Both the position numbers and the translations under genes were made by a program. Under the pieces are notes generated by a model that saw only the letters and a program-made list of their open reading frames with translations, was not told the origin of the DNA and ran no database searches. A DNA stretch of 34,421 bases from a bacterium (lineage in GTDB: Bacteria; Sumerlaeota; Sumerlaeia; SLMS01): the NCBI GenBank assembly GCA_016125005.1, contig WGMQ01000100.1:1-34421 (forward strand), read 5' to 3'. The first letter of the stretch is position 1. Every line of letters starts with the position of its first letter. Shown here in pieces: positions 7,362-15,605 of the stretch.

Positions 7362-8465
7362 ATGTCCCAGGTCCTCGACAAGCTACGCACCCTCAAGCAG
7401 GCCGTTTTCGGATCGGAGAAGCCCCTTCCCTTTCCCGACACGCTCAGCATCGAGAGCAGCTATGCGTGCAATCTCAAGTGCGTGATGTGCCCCCGTCACT
7501 TCGAAGGGGTGCCGCAGGGCATGTTCTCGCTCGAGATGTTCGAAAAGCACATCGAGCCGCATATTCACCGCTTCAAGTACCTGCACCTGACCGGTTGGGG
7601 CGAGCCGTTGATGAACCGGGACCTGCCGGAGATCGTCAAGCGTGCCCGCGCCAAGGGGGTCCACACCTGCTTCACGAGCAACGGGCTGCTGCTCAAGTCG
7701 CCGCTGGACCGCAAGGTCTTGGAGACGGGGCTGGATTCGCTGAACATTTCCTGCGACGCCGACAATCCGGTGACCTACGAGCATGTGCGCGGCAAGGGCA
7801 CCTTCGACCTGCTGATCCAGCGCATGAAGGCCTTCAACCAGTTGCGTGACGAGATGGGTGCGAAGACCCGCGTGCTGTGGGGCTTCGTGATGATGCGGAG
7901 CAATTTCGAGCAGCTTCCCGGTGCCATTCGTCTGGCCAAGGAATGTGGCTTTCACGCGGTCGGCGCGAAGCACATGGAGACGGCGATCAACCGCGAGGAC
8001 CTGCGCGAGGCGCTCTGGAACACGGGCCTCGTGGAGGACGTTCCCGCGGAGGTCGTGGCCCGGCACGACGAGGTCATTGCCGAGTCCTTCCGTGTGGCGC
8101 AGGAACTGGGCATCGACCTGTTCATCCACAAGCGCCAGATGGACCACGAGGGCACCTGCCTTGTGAAGCCCGCAACGAATCTCTTTGTCGATTACGAGGG
8201 TCGCGTCTCCGCCTGCTGCTATCTCAACAAGAATGACGTGCGCCCCTACAACCTGCCGTCGGAAAAGCCGAAGGACACGGGCGTGATCGGCGACCTGCGG
8301 TTGGGCGACCTGATGGAGTTCCTCAGCAGCGAGCGTTACCACGAGTTCCAGCGGACGTGGCTTCAGGGGAAGGTACCCGAGGCCTGCCGCAATTGCCTTC
8401 AGGTCAATCGCATGAAGACCTCCAGCGCCGACGTGACACACCGCGGCGCCGATCGCGTGGGATGA
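7362..8465 (+). CDS. radical SAM/SPASM-domain protein
   Basis: This 367-residue protein has the radical SAM CxxxCxxC cluster motif at Cys36, Cys40 and Cys43 (SYACNLKCVMCPRHF), then LHLTGWGEPLMNRDLPEIV (the SAM-binding GGE-like segment) and TCFTSNGLLL. The C-terminal third has a SPASM-type auxiliary cluster region (CLVKPATNLFVDYEGRVSAC, then CYLNKND and a final CRNCLQ). Such enzymes bind one or two extra iron-sulfur clusters and modify peptides, sugars or other small substrates; the substrate here is not evident. Its last four bases overlap the queG start (ATGA), so the two are coupled. No strong Shine-Dalgarno sequence precedes ATG 7362. The gene follows about 0.9 kb of repeats. Confidence 0.9.
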   Translation: MSQVLDKLRTLKQAVFGSEKPLPFPDTLSIESSYACNLKCVMCPRHFEGVPQGMFSLEMFEKHIEPHIHRFKYLHLTGWGEPLMNRDLPEIVKRARAKGVHTCFTSNGLLLKSPLDRKVLETGLDSLNISCDADNPVTYEHVRGKGTFDLLIQRMKAFNQLRDEMGAKTRVLWGFVMMRSNFEQLPGAIRLAKECGFHAVGAKHMETAINREDLREALWNTGLVEDVPAEVVARHDEVIAESFRVAQELGIDLFIHKRQMDHEGTCLVKPATNLFVDYEGRVSACCYLNKNDVRPYNLPSEKPKDTGVIGDLRLGDLMEFLSSERYHEFQRTWLQGKVPEACRNCLQVNRMKTSSADVTHRGADRVG

Positions 8466-9442
8466 CCAACCCATCGCCGGAGTCGCGCCTTGCGGAAGCC
8501 GCGCGGGCGCTCGGTTTCGATTGGTTCGCCATTGCTGAGGCCAAGCCCCGTCCCGGGGATTTGGCGGAACTGGAACGCTGGCTCGCCGAGGGCCGACACG
8601 GCAACATGGAGTGGCTGGCCCGCGACCCGGCCCGGCGCACCGACCCGGAGCTGGTGCTCCCCGGTTGTCGCTCGGTCGTGGTGCTCGGGATGAATTACCT
8701 GCGTGAGGAAGTCGACCCGCGCCGCACCGATCACCTGCCCACGCCCGGATACGGTCGGATTTCCCGCTACGCCCGCACACGCGACTATCACCGCGTGATC
8801 GAGAACGCGCTCCGCAAGCTCGCTCGCCTGATCGACCAGGAGCTCGTCCCCGGCGCCCGCTCGCGTCCCTATGTGGACTACGGGCCGGTGATGGAACGAC
8901 CCTGGGCAGCGGAGGCGGGGCTCGGCTTCATCGGCAAAAACACGATGCTGATCCATCCCCAGGAGGGGAGCTTCCACTTTCTGGCGGTGCTGCTGACCAC
9001 GGCAGAACTGGCGCCCGGCCCCGGTCGGCGCGAGGTGCGGGGATGTGGCGATTGTCGTCGCTGCATCGACGCGTGCCCAACGGGGGCCATCACCGAGCCG
9101 TGGCGTCTGGACAGTCGGCGCTGCATTTCCTACCTGACGATCGAGAAGAAGGGTGCACTGACCGACGAGGAGTCGGCCATGCTCAACGGCTGGCTGGTGG
9201 GGTGCGATATCTGCCAGGACGTTTGCCCCTACAACGGGGCGCGCGCCAGGCCGGTCGGGGAGAGCGCACTGGGCGAGCCGTTCGTCCCGGCGGAGCTGCG
9301 GCTTGTGGACCTGATTCAGGATGCGGAGGGATATCTGGAATCGCTTCCCGCATCGAGTCCGCTGCGCCGGGTAGGTGCGGAAAATCTGAGGCGCAACGCC
9401 TTGGCGGAGCTTGAGCGAGGAAAAATGTCCGCGGCGGAATGA
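8462..9442 (+). CDS. queG: epoxyqueuosine reductase
   Basis: QueG reduces epoxyqueuosine to queuosine in the tRNA wobble base, using cobalamin and two 4Fe-4S clusters. The 326-residue product has the family catalytic Asp139 in VDYGPVMERPWAAEAGLG, followed by FIGKNTMLI. A ferredoxin-like domain follows with CGDCRRCIDACPTGAI and CDICQDVCPYN, giving the eight cluster cysteines. ATG 8462 overlaps the radical SAM stop, and upstream in-frame codons lie inside that gene. The length is close to but slightly shorter than enterobacterial QueG, which has an extra C-terminal HEAT-like part; this looks like the short version. No other queuosine gene is nearby. Confidence 0.95.
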   Translation: MTNPSPESRLAEAARALGFDWFAIAEAKPRPGDLAELERWLAEGRHGNMEWLARDPARRTDPELVLPGCRSVVVLGMNYLREEVDPRRTDHLPTPGYGRISRYARTRDYHRVIENALRKLARLIDQELVPGARSRPYVDYGPVMERPWAAEAGLGFIGKNTMLIHPQEGSFHFLAVLLTTAELAPGPGRREVRGCGDCRRCIDACPTGAITEPWRLDSRRCISYLTIEKKGALTDEESAMLNGWLVGCDICQDVCPYNGARARPVGESALGEPFVPAELRLVDLIQDAEGYLESLPASSPLRRVGAENLRRNALAELERGKMSAAE

Positions 9443-9538
9443 CTTTTCTTGTGGCCCTTCCGGCGCCACCTGTCCAATGCTCCAAGTGAAGACGCTTAGC
9501 GAGTTGGCGACGACCCCTATTCTGTGAGGTGGCGAGAG

Positions 9539-10702
9539 ATGAAATGGCGTATCCTGCTCGTGGATGACGAACCGGACATCCGACTGATCGTTCGTACCAC
9601 TTTGGAGAAAGACTACGAGATTCTGGAGGCACACGACGGCCTCGACGCGCTGGAGAAGATCAAGCGCTACGAACCGGACTTCGTGCTGATGGACGTCATG
9701 ATGCCGCTGATGAACGGGTTCGAGGCGTGCGCAGCGATTCGCAACGACCCGAAGTTTCGCGACCTCCCCGTGATGTTTCTCTCGGCCCTTGGCAGCAAGG
9801 ACGACATGAAGAAGGGTTTTGGCTCGGGGGCGAATTACTACCTCACCAAGCCATTCGATCCGACCCGCCTCCAGAAGAACATCGACGTCTTCTTCCAGAC
9901 AACCCCGCCTGCGCGTCGCCCAAGGCGATTTACCATCGATCAGATTCGCGAGTTCGAGGCGAGCGGCCACATTCCGGCCGCGCCCGGTTCATCGGACTAT
10001 GTGCCATCCAGCGAGGCCATCGGGTTCCAACCGACCCGCGCCTCAGGCGTCCAGAAGATCCCCGAGGCAGTCCCCACCACCGAACCCCTCTTTCCGCGCG
10101 TCATGGTGGTCGATGACGACCCGGCAATCCTTGATATGATCCGCATGTCACTCGAAGGTATCGCCGAGGTCGTGACCGCGAGCGACGGCATGGCGGCCAT
10201 TGAGAAACTGGTGAAGTATCAGCCGGACATCCTCATGATCGACATCATGCTGCCGCGCATGAACGGCTTCCAACTGACGCAATCGCTGCGCGCCAACCGC
10301 GCCTTCGCGCGACTTCCGATCCTGATGTGCTCTGCCAAGAGCGCCGAGCGTGACGTGCTCTTCGCCAAACGGGTCGGGGCCAACGACTATCTCGCGAAGC
10401 CCTTCTCCCCGGCAGATGTGATGGCCAAGATCCGGGACATGCAGAAACTCCCCGGCTTCATCATCAGACCCAAGTCGCTCAGCATCCAGCAGATCTCCGA
10501 CCTGGAGGCGACCCGCAAGAAGGCGGACGTCTTCGAGGACGAGGAAGAGGCGCGCACCAAGGACGAGCACGAGGCGAAGCGGAACAAGACCGCCATGGCG
10601 AAGTTCGTCCAGCAGGAAGGCAACAAGGACGCGCTGGAGAAGGAAAGCGCTCATCCAGAACCGAAGAAGCGCCGCTTCTTTGGCTTCTCACGCGACGACT
10701 GA
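9539..10702 (+). CDS. tandem double receiver-domain response regulator
   Basis: This 387-residue protein contains two CheY-like receiver domains and no recognisable DNA-binding or enzymatic output. Receiver 1 (about residues 4-122) has acidic pair Asp9/Asp10, phosphoacceptor Asp52 (LMDVMMP) and Lys104 (LTKPF). Receiver 2 (about 186-305) has VVDDD, phosphoacceptor Asp235 (MIDIMLPRMNGF) and Lys287 (LAKPF). Each receiver is followed by a similar short motif: FTIDQIREFEASG after the first and LSIQQISDLEATR after the second. The remaining 60 residues are highly charged and end in KKRRFFGFSRDD. ATG 9539 follows GAGGTGGCGAGAG. No histidine kinase is adjacent. It may act as a phosphorelay intermediate or through protein interactions. 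Confidence 0.92.
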   Translation: MKWRILLVDDEPDIRLIVRTTLEKDYEILEAHDGLDALEKIKRYEPDFVLMDVMMPLMNGFEACAAIRNDPKFRDLPVMFLSALGSKDDMKKGFGSGANYYLTKPFDPTRLQKNIDVFFQTTPPARRPRRFTIDQIREFEASGHIPAAPGSSDYVPSSEAIGFQPTRASGVQKIPEAVPTTEPLFPRVMVVDDDPAILDMIRMSLEGIAEVVTASDGMAAIEKLVKYQPDILMIDIMLPRMNGFQLTQSLRANRAFARLPILMCSAKSAERDVLFAKRVGANDYLAKPFSPADVMAKIRDMQKLPGFIIRPKSLSIQQISDLEATRKKADVFEDEEEARTKDEHEAKRNKTAMAKFVQQEGNKDALEKESAHPEPKKRRFFGFSRDD

Positions 10703-10750
10703 TTCCTGCGGACGTGCTTGGCGGGTGCAATTCGACAAGATGAAGACGTC

Positions 10751-10916
10751 ACCACGGAGACACGGAGATAAGCGGAGAGTCGCTTGATGATCGGAGTTCA
10801 TCAAGTCGGCTGGTGCTCGTCCTTGGAGAGTTGAAGAGCGAAGACAAACCATGCGGAAAAAGTCGTGATTCTTTCCTCTTATTCTGTTTTTCTCCGCGCC
10901 TGCGCGTCTCCGTGGT
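10751..10916. mobile_element. MITE-like element with CCACGGAGAC inverted ends
   Basis: The left end ACCACGGAGACACGGAG (10751) and the right end (10892-10916, reverse complement beginning ACCACGGAGACGCGCAGG) are inverted copies sharing 11 perfect terminal bases, and both reach a GCGGAG inner motif. Inside is a perfect 8-base inverted repeat, CTTGATGA/TCATCAAG, at 10783-10805. The element is 166 bases and encodes no protein. It fills most of the gap between the receiver protein and comF. Its family recurs at 6535. Which enzyme, if any, mobilises it is unknown. Confidence 0.65.
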
Positions 10917-10949
10917 CCCACCCCTTGATGCCGTCGCAAACTTTGCTGA

Positions 10950-11759
10950 GTGGCACCCGTGCTTAGCGCCCTCGTCGAGTTCCTGTTCCCACCGGCGTGT
11001 CTCGCATGTCACGCCCCTATCGCGCCTCGAGTCGGCACGAGTGATCGGTTGGCAGTGCGAACGCTTCTGTGCGGCGAATGCAACGCGCTCTTGAGGCCAT
11101 TGGACGCTGATCGGGCCTGTGGTCGCTGCGGTGCCTATCCCCTTCGCATTGATGACGGCAAGACGCCGCCCGGTTTCTGCGTTGAATGCGACATGCTGCC
11201 GCGGTCCTTTGCCGAAGCCCGATCTGCTTTTCCCTACGACGGGCCCGCTGGGATGATCGTGCGGAATCTGAAGTACCATCACAGCCCTCACCTTGCCGCC
11301 CCGCTTGTGGAACTGGCCGCAGAGGTGGTCGGCGACTGGCTCGCGGCGGAACTTCCCACGCGGGCGCTGGTTCCGGTCCCGATGACGATGCGCCGGGAAT
11401 TCCGTCGAGGCTATAATCAGGCACGGGAGTTGGCGCTGGCTCTCGCGCGGCGGTATGACTGCGAGGTGATCGGCGAAGACGTGCTCCGCCGGGCAAGATG
11501 GCAAGGCCCCCAGGCACGCAACTCCGATCATGCCGCACGACTCGAAAGCCTGCGGGATGCCTTCGTGGTGAAGGATCAAGGCGCCGTCAGAGGTGGGCGT
11601 TTCCTCGTCGTGGACGACGTGATGACATCGGGCGCGACCGCCGCGTTTGCTGCCGAGGCACTCATGGGCGCAGGCGCCGAGGAGGTGAAACTGTTCTCCA
11701 TCGTTCGGGCAAGCCTTGGTGAAGGGGACCGCGCCATGTTGGAGGTGACGGCCAGTTGA
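10950..11759 (+). CDS. comF: ComF-family phosphoribosyltransferase-like protein
   Basis: ComF proteins combine an N-terminal zinc ribbon with a phosphoribosyltransferase fold and are linked to DNA uptake in competent bacteria; many occur outside competence systems. The 269-residue product has CLACH, CGECN, CGRCG and CVECD cysteine pairs (residues 18-80), then VRNLKYHH, VPVPMTMRREFRRGYNQARE and the PRPP-binding loop VVDDVMTSGATA near residue 220. The first start is GTG 10950; GTG 10959 is also possible and neither has a clear ribosome-binding site. The element at 10751-10916 ends just upstream and may influence expression. The stop overlaps the start of the next gene (TTGA). Confidence 0.93.
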   Translation: MAPVLSALVEFLFPPACLACHAPIAPRVGTSDRLAVRTLLCGECNALLRPLDADRACGRCGAYPLRIDDGKTPPGFCVECDMLPRSFAEARSAFPYDGPAGMIVRNLKYHHSPHLAAPLVELAAEVVGDWLAAELPTRALVPVPMTMRREFRRGYNQARELALALARRYDCEVIGEDVLRRARWQGPQARNSDHAARLESLRDAFVVKDQGAVRGGRFLVVDDVMTSGATAAFAAEALMGAGAEEVKLFSIVRASLGEGDRAMLEVTAS

Positions 11760-12499
11760 GGCGCGCTTCCTTTCACGGCATCATCTTGAGCGACACCGGC
11801 ATCCAGGGCCTGATCCAGTGGTTGGTAACGCCCTCCGCCGAGTGCCGCCTCGCCTGCTATCTGAATGCCCACACCTTCAACCTTGCGACGGACAAGGGGA
11901 GCGCAACCGCGCCGCTGCTGCCGATGTTTGATGTCATCTATCCCGATGGCATGGCGGTCGTCTGGGCGGCTCGTCGGAAGGGATTCCCCGTGTCGGAGCG
12001 AGTTAGCGCGGCCGACTACTTCATCCCCTTCTGCGAGACCGCTGCCGGGGCCGGTCGCCGAATCGCGCTGGTTGGTGGGGCGCCGGGGCTCGCAGAGGGC
12101 TGTGCTGCCGAACTCCGTGGCCGGGTGCCGGACCTTGCCGTGGCCTTCACTGCTCCGGGATTCGGAGGATCGGTCGCGGAGCAGGCCGATTCGGTGGCTC
12201 GACAGATTAGTGAGACGGGCGCAGAGATTGTGCTGCTTGGCATGGGTACCCCCCGGCAGGAGCAGATAGCGGTGGCGCTAAAGGAGCGCGGCGTTCGGGC
12301 CACCATCTGGTGCGTCGGGGCGCTGTTCGAGTACTACACGCCGGGGGTCCGCTCCCACGCACCGGCGTGGATGCGGCGCAACGGATTGGAGTGGCTCTAT
12401 CGACTGATCCTCGAGCCGCGGCGTCTGGCGCGCCGCTACCTGATCGGGAACTTCGTCTTCATCTGGAGGGTGCTTCGAGAGGTACCAATCGAGGCTTAG
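11756..12499 (+). CDS. WecG/TagA/CpsF-family glycosyltransferase
   Basis: This 247-residue protein matches the GT26 family, which transfers a sugar (often N-acetylmannosamine or its uronic acid) from UDP to a lipid-linked acceptor in surface polysaccharide or teichoic acid synthesis. Family motifs are LNAHTFNLA, IYPDGMAVVWAARRKGFP, SERVSAADYFIPFCE, IALVGGAPG, and LLGMGTPRQEQ, followed by WCVGALFEYYTPG and PAWMRRNGLEWLYRLILEP near the C-terminus. The only start that keeps the N-terminus is TTG 11756, overlapping the comF stop, so translational coupling is likely. It converges on the NlpD-like gene with a four-base overlap. The exact sugar is not known. Confidence 0.92.
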   Translation: MRRASFHGIILSDTGIQGLIQWLVTPSAECRLACYLNAHTFNLATDKGSATAPLLPMFDVIYPDGMAVVWAARRKGFPVSERVSAADYFIPFCETAAGAGRRIALVGGAPGLAEGCAAELRGRVPDLAVAFTAPGFGGSVAEQADSVARQISETGAEIVLLGMGTPRQEQIAVALKERGVRATIWCVGALFEYYTPGVRSHAPAWMRRNGLEWLYRLILEPRRLARRYLIGNFVFIWRVLREVPIEA

Positions 12500-13494
12500 G
12501 GGAGATAGGGCTCGGGATCGACGGCCTTGCCGCCGCGGCGGATCTCGAAATGCAGATACGGCTCGCGTCCGCGCCCAGGATCGCCGGAGCGACCAATGAC
12601 CTGACCGCGCCTGACCTGCTGGTCCTTTTTCACGAGAATCCGATCGAGCTGCGCGTAGCAGGATGCCACGTCTCCATCGTGCGAAATGATGACCATGCGT
12701 CCGTAGGATGGGATCCCGTCGCCTTCGTACAACACGCGGCCGTCCTTCGCCGCACGGACTTCGGTTCCTCGCGCTGCGGCGATGTCGATGCCGGTGTACT
12801 TCTCGTCATCCTTGTCGATGTACCCCCGGAGGATGCGGCCCTCCAGAGGCCAGATGTAGCCGCGGGAACTTGGCTTGGTCGATGAACTGCCCGACGTCGA
12901 TGCGGCGTTGGATGGGACGCTCTCGACCGACGGAATCACGGGAGCGGCGACAACACCTCCGCCTGGGACTTCATTCTGGGCCTTCGTGACGACCAGCTTC
13001 TGACCGACCTCCAGCGACGCGCTGGAACTGATTCCGTTCGCCTTCGCCAACTCGCTGACGGTCAGTCCGCTCTTGTTGGCGATCCCCCACAGCGTGTCGC
13101 CCTTGCGAACCGTATAGACGCCCGCTTCGTCTCGCGATGCTGTCGGCGCAGGCGCGAAATCAGTGGGACGAACAGGAGTAGTGGTGGTCTTGGGGGTGGA
13201 AGCCGCGGGACGCGACACCGGGGTCACGGGACGCGTGGTGGTGGCGCTGCTGGAAATGACCGGTGCCTTGCGAGGAATCCAAACACGCGATCCGCGGACG
13301 AGCTTCGCGCCGCGAGCCATGCGGTTTTCCTTCGCCAGCTCTGACTCGGACATTCCGAATCGGCCAGCAATGACCGCCAGCGATTCGGATTTCTGGACGG
13401 TGTAGTAGAAGCCTGATCGCGCCTGGGCACGAAGCCCCGCTGGGACGCCGAGAAGCGCCACAAGCAGCAGCATGGTGACCAGTGACTTCCTCAT
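12496..13494 (-). CDS. NlpD-like protein: two LysM domains and a degenerate M23 (LytM) domain
   Basis: The 332-residue product has a signal peptide (MRKSLVTMLLLVALLGVPAG, likely cut near residue 24), LysM domains at about 30-74 and 126-170 (VYTVRKGDTLWGIANKSGLT), Thr/Ser/Pro-rich linkers and a C-terminal M23-like domain (212-332). The M23 zinc site is broken. In the HxxxD motif the His is Tyr233 (YTGID), in the usual YAHL it is Gln282 (YAQL), and in HLHFE the first His is Tyr313; only Asp237 and His315 are retained. This matches the degenerate LytM factors NlpD and EnvC, which activate cell-wall amidases rather than cutting peptidoglycan. Amidase activation and cell separation are inferred. 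Confidence 0.85.
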   Translation of the reverse strand: MRKSLVTMLLLVALLGVPAGLRAQARSGFYYTVQKSESLAVIAGRFGMSESELAKENRMARGAKLVRGSRVWIPRKAPVISSSATTTRPVTPVSRPAASTPKTTTTPVRPTDFAPAPTASRDEAGVYTVRKGDTLWGIANKSGLTVSELAKANGISSSASLEVGQKLVVTKAQNEVPGGGVVAAPVIPSVESVPSNAASTSGSSSTKPSSRGYIWPLEGRILRGYIDKDDEKYTGIDIAAARGTEVRAAKDGRVLYEGDGIPSYGRMVIISHDGDVASCYAQLDRILVKKDQQVRRGQVIGRSGDPGRGREPYLHFEIRRGGKAVDPEPYLP

Positions 13495-13591
13495 CCCGCG
13501 CGGACTCCGTGGGCCGGGTTCACCCAGCCTCGCGACAGGCGAGCACAGGCCGCCGATACCACGTCAAGTTATTCCGACAAACGATTTTCAG

Positions 13592-15541
13592 TTAGCGCAC
13601 AGCAGGTTCGTAGCGGGTGATCGTGAGTCCCTCGATCCCGCCGGCGATACAACGCGTGTCGCCTCCGCCGGGAATGTGGCAGGTGGATAGGGTGAGGGTC
13701 AGGTCGGCGCCCTGCTGGAGCACTTCGGGTGCGTCGATGCTCCAGGTCATTTCCGAAAAACCGATGGGCACCTCGCGGGGAGAGGCGTCCAGAGGCCGTC
13801 CATTCCAGCTGAGTTGGGCGGTTTGGTTGGCTTCGTTCGATGCTTTGGGACCGCTGTTATAAAGCTTCAGCGTCACGTCGTAGCGGCCGGACGGCCCGAG
13901 ATCGGCGAAGACGCGAGCAGGGATGGAAATCGTGCCCTGATCGCCGAGGATCCAGACGGGCGTGTGCTCGCCCCAGTCCTCGGCCCATCCTTCGAAGCCA
14001 CTCTCGAGGTAGCGACCCGCCAGCAATTGACCGACGGGAATGCGAACGGAAGAAACCCCGTCCAGCTGATGGCGCACCTCGCCTCCGGCAGTCTTTGTAT
14101 AGATGCGATAGGTGCCGACGCGGGCGGCCTCCGCATAGCCCGCGGGAGGAGCGGCGCGACCGATCACGACATCGATTTTTCCGTAAACATTCGGGCCAAT
14201 CTTCATCCGCGGCTCGCCCAACAGGAAGGAGACGACAGACCCCTCAATGTCGCGCGTATTTTCATCGGTCAGGAAGTGGTAGCGGACGCGGCGTCCCTCG
14301 GGACGCTTGATGACCGTTGCCACGTTGTCCTCGCCGCGGAGGAACTCTGCGACCGCCAGCGTGTCGACCGTGGCGTGCTGCATCATCGCCGCGTCGATGG
14401 ACTTGCGAATTTCCGATCCTGTATAGACAAGCAGCCCGGCGCTAACGACGGCGACGGCCAGAATTCGGGTGAACTTTAGGCGAGCCATCAGCGGCCAAAG
14501 AACCAGGACCAGCACCGGGATAAAGGGCACCAGCGTCAGGCGCATGGTTTGGATAATGCGCCACGGGGTGAGCGCCGTCCCGACCTTCTGGGTCCAGATG
14601 AAAACCACCACGAATGCTGCCGTCCCGATCGCGTATAGACGAATGCGCCAACTTCCGAAGATGAGGCCGAGCGCCATCCCCGCCAGCGCCAGCGGATAGA
14701 TCCAGGGGTCGGCGCCGTGACAGAACCCCGCCATCGCAACGAACGGATTCCCCGCCACCTGCTCGTTGGCCGTCTTGGCTGTCTCAAGGAAGAGGAAGGG
14801 ATTACCGGAACGCAGCCAGCCCGAAAGGAGCCACGCGGCGATGTAGCTCCAAGCCAGCGCCCCGCAAAGCACCGCATTCAGCAGGCTGAAGCGCCGCGCA
14901 AGCACCATCAACCCCATGATGAGGCTGAAGCCTCCGACCACCAGCCAGGACTCGTAGCGTTGCGAGCAGGAAAGACCGATACTCAGCGCACCCAGCAACA
15001 TGAGCCATCGCTTCTCGTCCTGATAGCCTGCGAGGAACCATGCGAAGCCGAGCGACAGGAAGGAGATGCCGACGATGTCCGCCATGAACGACATGGAGAG
15101 CCATGTATGGACGTGGCTCACGTTCACCAGCAAGGCACCGAGCACACCCAGCGGGATGCTTCCTGTCAGTCGTCTCGCGAACGAGTAGTTGGCGGGCACG
15201 GCGATGAGCGCAAAGAACACCGCCATGGCCTTGGCGGCCGATGGGGAGAACCCAAAGATTTTCAGCCAGACCCCGCCGATGGCGAAAAAGCCACCAAGCC
15301 ACAAGTGATCCCCGGGCGCGAAATAGGGCTTCTGAAGCCACCCATAGGTCATCGTATAGCGAATGGCCTCGTCGAAGAACAGAGACCGAAGTTCACTGAA
15401 TGATGCGATGAGCATGAGGACCGCCTTGGCGATCACGAGCCACAGAACGATCATCCCCTCGTGAGAGAAGGCGGATTTTGCCCGCTCGCACAGGGTTGCT
15501 CTTCCCTCGCGGAGGGGTTGCTCGGATGTCGCGCTCATCAT
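13592..15541 (-). CDS. multipass GT-C type (PMT/GT39/GT83-like) membrane glycosyltransferase
   Basis: This 649-residue protein has about 10-11 hydrophobic segments between residues 28 and 400 and a soluble C-terminal region of about 240 residues. The first loop carries FFDEAIRYTMTYGWLQKP, with the acidic pair typical of GT-C enzymes that use lipid-linked sugars, and GDHLWLGGFFAIGGVWLKIFG resembles the second loop. Later segments include NVSHVHTWLSMSFMAD and CSQRYESWLVVGG. The extracytoplasmic tail includes a beta-sandwich-like region (RYDVTLKLYNSGPKASNEAN). Translation can start at either ATG 15541 or ATG 15538; GGAG lies about 10 bases upstream. It is 64 bases downstream of the radical SAM fusion gene and 97 bases upstream of the NlpD-like gene. 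Acceptor and sugar are unknown. Confidence 0.8.
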   Translation of the reverse strand: MMSATSEQPLREGRATLCERAKSAFSHEGMIVLWLVIAKAVLMLIASFSELRSLFFDEAIRYTMTYGWLQKPYFAPGDHLWLGGFFAIGGVWLKIFGFSPSAAKAMAVFFALIAVPANYSFARRLTGSIPLGVLGALLVNVSHVHTWLSMSFMADIVGISFLSLGFAWFLAGYQDEKRWLMLLGALSIGLSCSQRYESWLVVGGFSLIMGLMVLARRFSLLNAVLCGALAWSYIAAWLLSGWLRSGNPFLFLETAKTANEQVAGNPFVAMAGFCHGADPWIYPLALAGMALGLIFGSWRIRLYAIGTAAFVVVFIWTQKVGTALTPWRIIQTMRLTLVPFIPVLVLVLWPLMARLKFTRILAVAVVSAGLLVYTGSEIRKSIDAAMMQHATVDTLAVAEFLRGEDNVATVIKRPEGRRVRYHFLTDENTRDIEGSVVSFLLGEPRMKIGPNVYGKIDVVIGRAAPPAGYAEAARVGTYRIYTKTAGGEVRHQLDGVSSVRIPVGQLLAGRYLESGFEGWAEDWGEHTPVWILGDQGTISIPARVFADLGPSGRYDVTLKLYNSGPKASNEANQTAQLSWNGRPLDASPREVPIGFSEMTWSIDAPEVLQQGADLTLTLSTCHIPGGGDTRCIAGGIEGLTITRYEPAVR

Positions 15542-15605
15542 CGGGGCAGAAACTCCGTATCGGTTGTCAGGAGCGATTCGACGCCTCTGGGGGGCGCCGG
15601 GGCTA

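Noticed and set aside
6745..7485. Plus-strand open frame of 246 codons through the repeat block
   Set aside because: It crosses duplicated non-coding repeats and runs into the radical SAM gene in another frame; no ribosome-binding site or family signal.
8399..9970. Minus-strand open frame of 523 codons opposite queG and the receiver gene
   Set aside because: It runs through two well-supported genes, and no motif is seen in it.
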